DNA of 64,000 nt from Periplaneta americana (taxonomy: Eukaryota > Arthropoda > Insecta > Blattodea > Blattidae): contig NC_091124.1 in NCBI RefSeq assembly GCF_040183065.1, positions 61,512,501-61,576,500 of the forward strand, given 5' to 3'. The notes under the pieces were generated by a model. That model saw only the letters and a list, made by a program, of their open reading frames with translations. It searched no databases and was not told the DNA's origin. The position numbers were made by a program, and so were the translations under genes. This document shows positions 35,281 through 46,344 of this stretch, in pieces; position 1 is the first letter of the stretch, and each line of letters begins with the position of its first letter.

Positions 35281-35466
35281 TTTGGTTTTCTCGACTTGAC
35301 CATGTTCAATTCAAGATAATCAGTCCCACACCCGTGATCAAATTTGATCATCATCAACTCGCTTGTTTAACTTTGATCGAGATTGATACTCCGCAAATTG
35401 GCGTTGAAGACGGTCAAGTGCCGACTTAACTTTGGTCAAATTTTGATCGAGAATGGTGCACACGGG

Positions 35467-35855
35467 CATAGATAACACTCATGATAAATAAGAAACTAAC
35501 CATAAGTGGAAAACAACTAAAATTCTACATTAACAATAGTAAATGTTGCAACAAAGCAATTAAACAAGAAGTTTAAAACAACTAAAGTTCTATATTTGAT
35601 TATTCTATCCTTAGAAACTAAGAATTACCTAAAAATAAAAAGATTTAGTTGGAGAACAACTATTTTGGTAACACTGAACCAGCACAGAAGCACGCAGGAA
35701 AAATAGCAAGGAACCTACCCTCGAAATCCAGCAAGCTAGCCATCCACGGAGCCACCAGAGCGCATTATTAACGGTGAGTGACCACGCAGGCGACCCATCC
35801 GCCCAGCCACCTGGGAATCCATCACAGAAACACGCACCGTCTGAACCGGGCTTAG
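35467..35855 (-). mobile_element. Element 'X' copy next to the Harbinger end
   Basis: Read leftward: TAAGCCCGGTTCAGACGGTG, CTGTGATGGATTCCCAGGTG, then sequence parallel to 1680-2060. It ends where the Harbinger repeat begins. Confidence 0.6.
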
Positions 35856-35879
35856 GCTCTAGACGCAAGTTGTCCCACT

Positions 35880-36754
35880 TCACTTGATTATTAGAGATAA
35901 CTGCCTAACCTTTCAATAGATGACAGCACTAATCAAGGATTACATAAGGGATAAACAACTTTGGCACTCGTAGAAATGATAATTTACAGTCACTTGGTGA
36001 AGAAGTCAGAGATTTCTAAATTTTATGGGTTAGGCAAGTCTGGCACTGAGCCACTCAATTGTATATTAAAACATTTAAAAAATCGATCAAAACTCGATTA
36101 ATCGATTAAATTCAAATAGTTAATCGATTAAATATTCTGATCGATCAACAGCACTACTTAAAACATCACTCATGAGGCAACTAGGCCAGGAGATAAGGGG
36201 CAGGTTGGCCAGTTCCCTTCAGCTATATACAAACAATTTGTTCTTCCTCTGACACATATCGTCATATGAGATATGGTGTCTGATAATACGAGTATTGTAT
36301 TGTATTTATTAACATTCCATGGTATTCATACATGCTTACAGCTAGAATATGGAACAAGTCAAAAAACTTAATACTATTATAAAATCTTAATTTATAGTCA
36401 CAGTCTAGATGAAATATATACAGACGAGATTTACAATATAGTCTACTAGTACAACACATAGTTTTAGTATCAATTTCATGAAGTGTTATTGAATGTCATG
36501 AATTCACCTACAGAATAGAAGGCGTGAGAAATTAGGTACTTCTTTACTTTGGCCCTAAATAATTTTATGTTTTGAGTTTCATATCAGCCAGAACCTCAAT
36601 CAGAGATATATTTTACTTTATTAACATAAATTAACAAACAAGGACACTTTGAATAAACGCAAAATAAACTAACACCCAACAACGATTTTCTGAAGTATAC
36701 ATTATTATGAAAGCATCACTTAAGTCCTGACAGTGTTGTCATCTTTTATGTTAT
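35880..36754. other. Spacer with dispersed repeat fragments
   Basis: 36160-36275 (ATGAGGCAACTAGGCCAG, TTGGCCAGTTCC, TTGTTCTTCCTC) shares blocks with 63815-63960. 36290-36450 (ACATTCCATGGTATTCATAC) resembles a LINE tail I recall as common. ATCGATTAA repeats occur near 36080-36150. No gene. Confidence 0.5.
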
Positions 36755-37512
36755 TGTAAATTTATTTCAACTCACAGATAGGATTTTATTCTTCCAACAA
36801 TAATTCCTTTCTACAATTCACCTTAAACGCTCTTGACAACAATAGGATTTTCACTCAACACAGTATTCGTTATAGCACTCCACTGACGGCAATGACAATT
36901 TACTTGGACTATTACGAACAACAATGAACTGTTAATCTTAACTAATATTTACAAAGCACTATTTACAAATCAGAACTATCAGTTCGCAGTTCACGGTTCT
37001 TCTAGCTCAGTCACTTGAGTTCACAGTATCTCGAACCACAGACCTTCAGAGACAGTTCACTGTACTCGAACTCAGGTCCCTCCAACTGCGGTCCACTGCA
37101 CTCGAACTCAGGTCCCTCCAACTGCGGTCCACTGCACTCGAACTCAGGCCTTCGAATGCTTTCACAGTTGCGGACGCACACTCGAGTCGAACTCCGGTAC
37201 ACAAGACTGGCTTGCTTGCTCTGCCTTACTCACTGAATGAATAAACTGAAAACTGCTCGAGTTCGATGGCGTTTCTTCTTTTATAATCACAGCGACGTAG
37301 CCTCGAAAGTTCGACGCGTCTCCAGAGAGTGCACTCCAGAAAAATCCAGATCCCTCTCCTCTCTACCAGCACCAGATGCGCGCGCATTCTCGTCGCGTTG
37401 ACGTAAAACACCTCCTCTCTTCTCTCCGCCGCGCGCCGTCCCAAAGTGCTCCGCGCGATCTTCTCTCTTCCGGGACGCTGGTCGTGAGTTCGAATCTCAC
37501 GTCGCTGTCACA
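36755..37512 (-). repeat. 3' LTR of the Gypsy element
   Basis: Boundaries are TG...CA in element orientation. It carries about two and a half copies of a 36-bp unit (ACTCGAACTCAGGTCCCTCC) near 37060-37150 and a TATA-type motif (37279-37285). Confidence 0.9.
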
Positions 37513-37526
37513 TTGCTCCCTCCTTA
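37513..37526 (-). promoter_or_regulatory. Polypurine tract
   Basis: On the coding strand AAGGAGGGAGCAA lies directly before the 3' LTR, the expected plus-strand primer site. Confidence 0.7.
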
Positions 37527-38757
37527 GGGCTGCTGGTCCCGGGCAGTCCCTTGGTAGGCTGCTAATCGGTCCAGATGCACCACCATCATCTTCCCTCGAG
37601 GTTGTCGCTGGATGAGGTACACCACGTCGTTGATCCGGGTCACCACGCGGTATGGTCCATCCCAGGCACGCTGCAGCTTTGGTGATTTCCCTTTGGTCCT
37701 GGTAGGTCGATACAGGCACACCAGGTCGCCCTCCTGGAATCCTCCAGAGTTGGCTAATCTGTCGTAGCGCCCCTTCATTCTGTCGCTGGCCATTTTGAGG
37801 TGCTCTCTAGCCAGTTGGTGAACTCCATTCAACTTCTCGGTGAGTTCTGCCACATAGTCAGTCGCTGGCTGGTCGGCGCTGGGTGGCGTGCCAAACAGCA
37901 GATCACAGGGCAGGCGCAGCTCTCTCCCGAAGACCATGTTTGCCGGTGTCATCCCTGTTGTATCGTGGACCGAAGCTCTGTAGGCCAAGAGCAACAGTGG
38001 GACTCCGGCATCCCAGTCTCGCTGATGGTTGGACACCACCTTCCGCAGGTGCTCCTCCACGGTTTTGATGTATCGTTCCACCATGCCGTCGGACTGTGGG
38101 TGGAGGGGAGTGGTCCTGGTTTTATGCACCCCCAGACGCTCGAGCAATTCTCCCATCAGGTTGGATTCGAAGTTGCCCCCCTGATCGCTGTGCAATTCCT
38201 GGGGCACCCCGAATCGGCAGATGAAGTTGTCAAGCAGCGCGTCGGCCACCGCCGAAGCCTCTTGGTTGGGAATCGCTTACACCTCTGGCCATTTTGTGAA
38301 GTAATCCATGGCGACTAGCAGGTAGCAGTTCCCGCGATCCGTGACCGGGAACGGTCCAGCAACGTCGATGGCGATCCTCTCAAAAGGAGCTCCCACGTTG
38401 TACTGCTGCATGGCTCCCCTGCTGCGTGTCCTTGGTCCGCGACTGGCTGCACAGGTGTCGCATCTTCGGCACCATTGTTACGTGTCGGTTCTCTGATGCA
38501 ACCAATAGAACCTCTGCCTTAACTTGCCCAGAGTCTTGTTGGCTCCCAGGTGTCCTCCAGTCACTCCAGCATGAGTCTCCTCCAGCACTTCCTTCACCTT
38601 GCTCCTGGGCAGGACGAGTTGTTCTATGCGGGTCTTTCCATCGGCCGATTCCCAAATCCTCTTCAGGATACCGTCCTTGACAGTAAAAGATTCCCACTGG
38701 GCCCAGTAGCTCTTGTAAGTGGTGCTGCGGTTGGCGATATCGGCCCATACTGGTCTC
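37524..38757 (-). pseudogene. Gypsy integrase region (broken)
   Basis: The upstream part shows the HHCC zinc-binding region (HAGVTGGHLG ... CRRCDTC) with an in-frame stop. Next come the catalytic core AIDVAGPFPVT (Asp), HSDQGGNFES (Asp) and PQSDGMVERYIKTVEE (Glu). 38249-37524 is one clean frame of 241 codons ending with a chromodomain-free tail (DGPYRVV, VVHLDRL). A stop at KWPEV* and others upstream separate it from the rest. All D-D-E residues can be seen, but in pieces. Confidence 0.88.
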
Positions 38758-41049
38758 TAGCCGGACTCCACATTACGCAGTAGCTGCCCAATGTTTGGGT
38801 CCTCCAGCTGCTCCCTCCTTATGGCGGCGTTATCCCATCCTGGGCTCGGCTGGGCGGCAATTGCTCGGACTGCTTGGGCGCCATCCCGCTCTTCTACTTT
38901 CAGGCAGTGTTTGCAGCCATCCGGGCACGGACGTCGTGATAGGGCATCAGCGTTGGAATGTTTCTTCCCTTGTCGGTGTTCAGAGGTGAAGTTGTACTCC
39001 TGCAGACGTTGAACCCAACGGGCGGTCTGCCCCTCCAGATTCTTGAAGCCCAATAGCCAGGTGAGTGCAGAATGGTCTGTCCTCAGATGGAATTCCTGGC
39101 CATACAAATATTTGTGGAAATGCTTCAGGGCTTCCACAATGGCAAGACGTTCTCTACGCGTCACACAGTAGTTTCTCTCAGCCTTGGATAATGTTCGGCT
39201 GAAGTAGGCAATCACCCTCTCTTGCCCGTCCTGTTCCTGAGAGAGTACTCCGCCGATGCCTACGTTGCTAGCGTCCGTGACGAGCGTGAACTTCCTTCCA
39301 GGGATGGGATATCCCAGTACAGGAGCAGTGCAGAGCGCTTCCTTCAGCGACTGGAAGGGTGACTCCGCCTCGTCTGTCCACTGGAATTCTCGTTTCTCCT
39401 CAGTCAGCTGGGTTAGAGGCTTAGCGATGTAAGCGTACCCAGCTACGAACCTTCTGTAATAAGTGCAGAGTCCGAGAATGCGGCGCAGCTCCTGCTTGTC
39501 CCTCGGTCTCGGCCATCCTCTGACGGCTAGTAGCTTCTCCGGGTCCGTGGCCACTCCGTTGGTCCCTACTACGTGTCCCAAGTAGCTGACATTCTTCTGG
39601 AACAGATGACATTTCCTCGGGTTCAACTTCAGCCTGGTTTGTCGCAGTCTCTCGAACACTTTCCTCAGGTTCAACAGCTGTTCGCCGAAAGTCTTGCCGA
39701 CCACGATGACGTCATCAAGGTACAGCAAACAGGTGTCGTATGTCAGGCCTCTCATTACGGACTCCATTAGTCTCTGGAATGTAGCCGGGGCGTTGCAGAG
39801 GCCGAACGGCATAACGGTGAAATGCCATAGTCCCTGGCCTGTAGAGAATGCCATTTTCTCCTTGTCCTCAGGATGTAGCGCCACCTGCCAGTATCCTGAC
39901 TTGAGATCCAACGTCGAGAATCACACTGCTCCGGCCAGGGTGTCCAAGGTGTCGTCAATTCGTGGAAGGGGAAAGCAGTCTTTCCTGGTGACGTCATTCA
40001 GTCTTCTGTAATCCACGCAGAAACACAGGTCCCCATTCTTCTTCTTCACCAGCACCACAGGTGATGACCAAGGGCTGTCGGATTCCTCGATGACCCCTCT
40101 TGCTTTCATGCCCTCCAGTTGGCTGTCAATCTACCTCTGTTTAGCTAGAAAGACGCGTCGATGAGGTTGTCTGATTGGGCGAGCATTTCCGGTGTCAATG
40201 CGGTGCTGAACTTTCTCCGTTCTCCCGTAGTCATTTTCAGACAGACTGAACACGTCCTGAAATTCTGTCAGTAGATCGTGGACTTGTCTTCTTTCTCTTT
40301 TTCTTAAATTCGCCGACAATTCTCGAGCCAGCTCTTTCAGTGTTGGGTCTAGATCTGGACGTGGTCGGTGACACTCCTTCGTTTTCTGCCAGCGACGTCA
40401 CAGACACCACCGGCTCGACGTTACCTAGTACAGTTCCACTAGGCACCTTCTTGTCCCGATTGGTGACATTCAGGACCCTCACCGGTACCACCTTCTGATT
40501 CGGAAGTAGGGATCTGGCCACATAAACCCCATCTATCGGAGTTGTTTGCGAATCGAGGAGCAGGTTTCTCTTAGGTTGTCCGTCCAGTCTTGCCGTCACC
40601 ACCATCTCGCAGCCTGCTGGGATTGTCACAAGATTCTCCAAGGTGAGTCTGCTGGCCATGGGTTGGACTTCGACGTCTCTCAGGAACACTTCATCCTGAC
40701 CAAAACGGAGGATACGACGCCGGACGTCTACCGTTGCATCGAAGATCCGCATGGCGTCGAGTCCCAGGATGACGTCTTCAGTGATGTTGGCGACGAACAC
40801 CCACATCTCCAGTCTCCTCTTTCCCAATGTCTGATCCAGGAAAACCTCTTTCTGGATGGGCAGGCTCTCGCCTGAGGCAGTACGTAGCTCATACCGGCGC
40901 AGCGGCGTCCTCCCAGGTAGGCCACGCACGACTTCCGGTCTGGCGATAGTGAGCGACGCCCCGGTGTCTACCAGTACTCTGCATGGGCGGCCTCTTATCC
41001 ATCCGTCAACAATCAGCCCATCGTCGCATCTTCTGTTAACCGTCTTCAA
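38757..41049 (-). pseudogene. Gypsy protease, reverse transcriptase and RNase H (broken)
   Basis: The frame 41049-40237 has the aspartic protease signature VLVDTGAS and GLDAM. A frameshift precedes the RT N-terminus (40319-40131; LLTEFQDVFSL). A stop separates [15 protein letters not shown] and DYRRLN (40109-39921), and another stop precedes 39911-38757. That last frame holds LDLKSGYWQ, FGLCNAPATFQRLM and the catalytic YLDD, then RNase H (VTDASNVGIGGVL, LRTDHSALTWLL) and ADALSRRP. The protein is thus split into at least four pieces. Confidence 0.9.
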
Positions 41050-41108
41050 GATCAGCCGAGGGGATGGTGATGACGGCGCCGACGTGCCCCTCGTCGCATC
41101 GGCCCCTT

Positions 41109-42351
41109 TTAGTTTTCCTGTTTGTGACTAGATCGGTCACAGTCCCTCCTCAAGTGCCCAGGTTCGCCGCAGGACCAGCAGGTAGGCACTCCTCGTCTTC
41201 GTCGCTCGGGTGATTTCGGTTGACGTTCCTCGACGTCGGCCGCCGCGACGCTCCTAATCCGGTGCGACGTCGAGACGTTCGCCGTCAACTTTGCTGCCTC
41301 CATCCTGAGGGCCGCCGCCAGAGCTGCGTTGATGGTACGATGCTCTGCCAGGAGTAGCTGTTGTCTGATTTCGGGGTCTCGAACCCCGCTGCCGAAGGTG
41401 TAAGCCGCCTCTCCAGCCCCTGAGGGCCTTATGGGCCAATTGTTCCACCGCCATCGCGAATTATTGTAGGGACCCGCCTGACTGTTGGACCCTCGTTTTT
41501 AGTTGGGTCCTAAATGCTGCAGCACGTTGATGGTCACCATAACGTCCCTCCAAGGCCGCCATAATCTCAGCGGCTATCCCATCTTCCGGCACGCTGTGAA
41601 CAATCTCCGACGCCTGTCCTTGAAGCGCGGTCAACAGCTGGGTAGTCTTCTCCGCTGGCGTCCACCCATTATGTGCAGCGGTGGCCTCGAACTGGCGACG
41701 GAATATCGCCCAAGACGTCGTACCGTCGAACTTCGGCGTCTTGACGTTGTAATGTCTGGCTGCAGGCGATGGTTCCGCAGGGCCACTATATGGAGTCATC
41801 AACTCTGTGGCCGCTTCTTGCATGGCACGTCGAACCTCCTCAGCAACTAACTGTTTATGTTCTCTAGCCTGGCGATCCACCGACGCGAGAATGTGCTTGT
41901 TTTCCTCAGCGTGTTTGTCCATCATCTCACTCGTCTTGTCCAGCAACTCGCTCGTCTGCTATTGACGACGCTCGAGAGCGCGGATTTTGCCATCGAAATG
42001 GTCTATATCCTGTCTCAACTCGGCTACTGTCTCGTTTATAGTTGTAAAATTCTGGTTTATTTTATCCAAATCGGCCTTAAGTTCGTCTTTCACGATGGCG
42101 ACAATTCCATCTACGTGGGCCGAAACGCTTTCAATTTGCGTAGTGACGTCATCTTTCACTCCGCTTATGTCGCCTTTCACTCCGCTTATGTCGCCTTTCA
42201 CTTCACTTATGTCACTTTTCACCTCACTGATGTGCTTGTTCATGTCGTTCATGTCGTCTTTCATTTCTGTTTTTTACGTCACTTATGTCCTTTTTCATTT
42301 CAGCTTTCATTTCCGCGATGGCTTGCAGGATTTGCTGTAGGTTCTCCATTG
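41109..42351 (-). pseudogene. Gypsy gag (broken)
   Basis: It starts MENLQQILQ just after the primer-binding site. A one-base shift in an A run near 42269-42275 leads to an alternating coiled coil with heptad-like repeats (SEVKSDISEVKGDI). Stops follow ALERRQ and SGGSLQ, and a further frameshift precedes the zinc knuckle CWSCGEPGHLRRDC (41303-41109). The capsid-like part contains WAIFRRQFEA and ALEGRYGDHQR, typical of insect Gypsy gags. Confidence 0.85.
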
Positions 42352-42359
42352 TCGATAAT

Positions 42360-42378
42360 GTCCCGATTCTGACACCAG
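42360..42378 (-). promoter_or_regulatory. Primer-binding site
   Basis: Coding strand TGGTGTCAGAATCGGGACA begins one base inside the 5' LTR boundary. It starts with TGG, complementary to a tRNA CCA end. The pattern resembles sites complementary to tRNA-Leu; the exact tRNA is not verified. Confidence 0.65.
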
Positions 42379-43136
42379 TGTGGATTTATTTCAACTCACT
42401 GATAGGATTTTATTCTTCCAACAATAATTCCTTTCTACAATTCACCTTAAACGCTCTTGTCAACAATAGGATTTTCACTCAACACAGTATTCGTTATAGT
42501 ACTCCACTGACGGCAATGACAATTTACTTGGACTATTACGAACAACAATGAACTGTTAATCTTAACTAATATTTACAAAGCACTATTTACAAATCAGAAC
42601 TATCAGTTCGCAGTTCACGGTTCTTCTAGCTCAGTCACTCGAGTTCACAGTATCTCGAACCACAGACCTTCAGAGACAGTTCATTGTACTCGAACTCAGG
42701 TCCCTCCAACTGCGGTCCACCGCACTCGAACTCAAGTCCCTCCAACTGCGGTCCACTGCACTCGAACTCAGGCCTTCGGATGCTGTCACAGTTGCGGACG
42801 CACACTCGAGTCGAACTCCGGTACACAAGACTGGCTTGCTTGCTCTGCCTTACTCACTGAATGAATAAACTGAAAACTGCTCGAGATCGCTGGCGTTTCT
42901 TCTTTTATAATCACAGCGACGTAGCCTCGAAAGTTCGACGCGTCTCCAGAGATTGCACTCCAGAAAAATCCAGAGCCCTCTTCTCTCTACCAGCACCAGA
43001 TGCGCGCGCACTCTCGTCTCGTTGACGTAATACACCCCCTCTCTTCTCTCCGCCGCGCGCCGTCCCAAAGTGCACCGCGCGATCTTCTCTCTTCCGGGAC
43101 GCTGGTCGTGAGTTCGAATCTCACGTCGCTGTCACA
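42379..43136 (-). repeat. 5' LTR of the Gypsy element
   Basis: Same length as the left LTR and about 97% alike by eye. It begins TGTGACAGCGACGTGAGATT in element orientation. Confidence 0.92.
42868..42909 (-). promoter_or_regulatory. LTR core promoter (TATA plus initiator)
   Basis: TATAAAA (42909-42903) is followed about 35 bases later by TTTTCAGTTT (about 42873-42868), a match to the insect initiator TCAGT. The same pair is in the other LTR. Confidence 0.55.
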
Positions 43137-44193
43137 TTATATTCACTTTTCACGATATCAGTTTGAATTTAGTGGATTTATACTTCTTACTATAAGAATT
43201 CATTTTATTAATTTACGTAAAATGAGCGTGAACTACATTCACATCATTCTTATATCCAACTCCTTAATTTACAAATTCAGAACATGGCATCTAAATTCAT
43301 TGAAAATTGGCAACTAAACGCTTCATAATTGTAAAAGGTGCAATTTACATGAAGTGACTCCTCAACATACTTTTAAATACCTACAACTAAATTACACAGA
43401 ACTAACATTAAATTAAGCCAACACAACAGGGAGCGTCTCAAAACACAAAACATATTAGGATAAACAGCAATAAGGATTTTATTATTTATTTAGGCTATTT
43501 ATTCACCATCATCATCTGTATCCATTCCCATGTTCCTTATTATAAGAGTGAAGTGAGAAATATCAGCCTCCAGTTTTCTCGATCATTACTTCCATCCATG
43601 ACCTTTCTCTTCTTTCCACATCTTATTTCATCTGATATTTTTATCTTGTCCTAGATCTTTCGAGAAGTCTCCAGTCACTGAATTCAGGCAGTGTCTTCCT
43701 CAGTAATCTTTTATCACTCATATTCTCATAACATGTCGAAACCACCCAATTTGGTTATTTTCAATTACTTACAATACTTCAATTCCCAAAATGTTTCTTG
43801 TTTCCCCATTGTTCATTTTATCTCTTCTCATTTTCTGTGCTGTGCTCAGATTTCACTGTGAAGAAATTTCGCCTCTGCTGAAAAAGGAACTACTCACCTA
43901 AGAAGAAGAAGACGACTGGGAGTGATAACCTGAAGAGGATGTTACTAAAGACTGGAATTAGAACACAAACACAGCTTTATCCGTTCTAGAACATTTTCGA
44001 AGTATTATTATTGTTATCCAATGTTCAGCTATCTTAGCAATGAAGCCATAAACTGTCTTGCAGTCCAATATTTTTCATAGACATTAAAAGTATTTGGGAG
44101 AGACGTGCAGTTAAGATATGTTTTTTTTATCATGGCTTCATCCCGTCTACACAGAACACAATTTGATGATGAAACAATGAGAATCTAGCTACC
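43137..44193. other. Spacer without a supported gene
   Basis: A stretch near 43505-43870 with CCATCATCATCTGTATCC and TCTTTCCACATC may be an old repeat. I see no ORF worth calling. Confidence 0.35.
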
Positions 44194-44480
44194 ACAGCGG
44201 TCTAGTGACTAGAGCGCTGGACTTATAATCCTGTTGATCCGGGTTCGATCCCCGGTGTACCCCCGATTTATAACTTGTGCTGGGCAAGCCCCTGGACCAG
44301 GTAACACAGGATCTTTTCTGGGAGTTTCGGTTCCCCTGTGGCATCCCAACAAATCTCCATAATCATCTCATCATGGGTGTAGCGTAGACCAGTCTCCTAT
44401 GGCACACCCTGGACAATGACTGTGTCGGTAAATTGGTCTACATAATTGACTTCATATGGGTGAATTGACATACGTCAAGT
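44194..44480 (+). repeat. tRNA-derived SINE
   Basis: CAGCGGTCTAGTGACTAGAG (A-box region) and GATCCGGGTTCGATCCCCGG (B-box and T arm) make a tRNA-like head. The body continues with CTGGACCAGGTAACACAGGA to about 44480. It is not an intact tRNA gene. Confidence 0.7.
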
Positions 44481-45111
44481 ACTCGTCATTAGCTTAAAAA
44501 AATGTCAATCTTATAATTTTATGCAGGTGTTTTGCTAGGCAATCATGTCCAGTCAGGAGACGAATTCCTTGTATTATCTGGTATGAGACTGGGGATGAGT
44601 AAAAATTGGCCCCATATACGAACTTTAGATGATTCCTTCATTGTATCCATAAACCTTTGCCCATATAGTGAATGTATATTTGATTTTACAGAAATAAAAG
44701 GTTGGGTTGTAATATTTTATATTTATTTGTCAGTCAACTTTACAATTCATAGTTATGGTGGATCTTTACATTTCTGTTTTTTGACCCATCATCTCTTTAA
44801 TATATACCACCCTTTTATGTTAATATATTTATTTGCCAAGTATTTCCTGATTAATTTCTATTCTTCTGCTTTAACTGAACTGCTATGTATCCTCTTCTAT
44901 ACTTGTCTACATTTCCAATTTCTCTATTTTACAACACTTTCATCACTTACTACCGAGTGTACGCTAAAAATGTTATACTGCGAAGACAACGTGCCTTATC
45001 TGCGTGACCTCGCTGTACCTTACGGCTAGTTTTGGTCGTCTTGAGGTGGTGACTTACTCGTTTCGATATGCGTCAGTCCGTCTCTTCATTACAGATCACT
45101 TAACGTGAAAT

Positions 45112-45113
<2 letters not shown>

Positions 45114-45144
<31 letters not shown>
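45114..45144. repeat. (TG)n microsatellite
   Basis: Fifteen TG units. Confidence 0.95.
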
Positions 45145-45150
<6 letters not shown>

Positions 45151-45315
45151 TTTTTCAGTGCAGTGTAAATTTATAATTGGTGTCTTCAATACAGTTCGGG
45201 TAACGTGAAATATCGTCTGTGCGTGCTTTATAATTCGACACTGTCTTCTGCTGTGGTTCAATTGATATCTTTTCTGCGGATTCAGGTTCGATTCCCGGTA
45301 GGAATGTGATGTTAC

Positions 45316-46344
45316 ATGGCGTTTACAGTCCCACAAAGGGTATTTATAAATAATGCATTTGTGAAATATTCATCTTGTAGAAGGTGTCGTCACAAATTTG
45401 TAAGACAGTTTTCAGGAGTTCATCCTCTAAGTAAACATACAATTTATAAAATTGCTAAGAAATTTCGCGAGACGGGATCTGTACTAAATAAGAAACCTGA
45501 AAAAAAACGCCGTATTCTAACGGAGGAGAAATTAGACGAAATCGGTGCTCGATTAGAGGCTAGCCCTAGAAAATCTTTAAGACGTCTTGCTGCTCAGTGT
45601 GGAATATCTAAAACAGCAGCTCATACTGCAATAAACTGTTAAAATTAAAGCCTTATAAAATTATGAATGTGCACGATTTAAAACCTCCAGATAGTCAAGC
45701 AAGCACAGGATTTTGCAGGTGGTTTCAACAATCAGTTCATGACGGTTCTCTCGATCCAGAACTTACATTTTTTACAGATGAAGCTTGGTTCACGTTACGA
45801 GGGCGTGTAAATAGTCAAAACAATAGGTATTGGAGTCAAGAAAATCCACACGACTTTTATGAACTTCCTCTACATGACAGTAAAATCGGAGTGTGGTGTG
45901 TGGTCAGTGCGAACAGAATTGTAGGACCAATATTTTACGAAGAAACAATTAATTCGGACGGTATGTTCGACTATCCTGACACCATTCTTCGAGCAATTGG
46001 TTGAAGAAGAGAAATTACGCGGACATTTCATGCAGGATAACGCCACGGCCCATACCGCCAACAATTCTATGGACGCAATTGCTGAGATCTTTGGTGAACG
46101 GGTCATTAGTCGAGGATTATGACCTGCTCGTTCACCCGATTTAAATCCGTGTGATTTTTACTTATGGGGCATGTTAAAAGACAGGGTGTATGTGAACAAC
46201 CCTCGCACTCTCAATGCACTGAAGGAGAATATTCGTGGAGAAATTAATGCCATTACGAGGGAGGAGCTACAGCAAGTGTTCAACAACTTCTTCTCAAAGT
46301 GTCAGGCTTGTATTCGCGCCGAGGGACAACACTTTGAAAACTAA
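45316..46344 (+). pseudogene. Mariner-like DDD transposase, broken
   Basis: The first frame (45316-45642) has two helix-turn-helix regions: RRCRHKFVRQFSG...KHTIYKIAKKFRETG and RRLAAQCGISKTAAHTA. A one-base loss at AATAAACTG shifts the frame. 45663-46004 then carries TFFTDEAWF (first Asp). Another shift follows NSDGMFDY. The last part has FMQDNATAHTA (second Asp) and SPDLNPCDFYLWG (third Asp), after a TGA where Trp is expected. It ends FEN, TAA (46342-46344). I count 38 residues between the second and third Asp, which does not fit classic DD34D mariner. It resembles transposase-like proteins (DUF4817-type N-terminus) I recall as abundant in cockroaches. No inverted repeats found. Confidence 0.8.

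Larger units (their letters stand above)
24177..35465. mobile_element. Long Harbinger element (11.3 kb) with both genes
   Basis: GTGTGCACCATTCTCGATCA lies near 24179-24198 and its exact reverse complement at 35444-35463, with CCGT/ACGG-type outer bases. Just inside the left end is a rightward Myb-like gene; just inside the right end is a leftward DDE transposase. This is the known two-gene Harbinger plan. The middle (27560-34150) is filled with LINE and SINE debris, explaining the length. A 3-bp target duplication is not evident, so the outermost boundary is uncertain. A copy of the left end lies at 14591-14712. Confidence 0.75.
36755..43136 (-). mobile_element. Ty3/Gypsy LTR retrotransposon, decayed
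   Basis: Two 758-bp LTRs bracket gag, protease, RT, RNase H and integrase in Ty3/Gypsy order, read leftward. A 4-bp duplication TTAT flanks it (36751-36754 and 43137-43140). A primer-binding site and a polypurine tract are in place. By eye the LTRs differ at about 20-25 positions (about 3%). Gag and pol carry multiple stops and frameshifts, so this copy cannot make its proteins. No envelope-like ORF is seen. GC content is clearly higher than in the surroundings. Confidence 0.93.

Noticed and set aside
37800-40011. Top-strand ORFs up to 172 codons
   Set aside because: Shadows of the Gypsy pol gene in GC-rich sequence.
42000-42264. Repeated SEVKSDI/SGVKGDI segment as a separate coiled-coil gene
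   Set aside because: It lies just after the primer-binding site and leads into the capsid-like part; it is the N-terminus of gag.
44194-44275. Possible functional tRNA gene
   Set aside because: The acceptor stem does not pair and a SINE body follows, so it is a SINE head.
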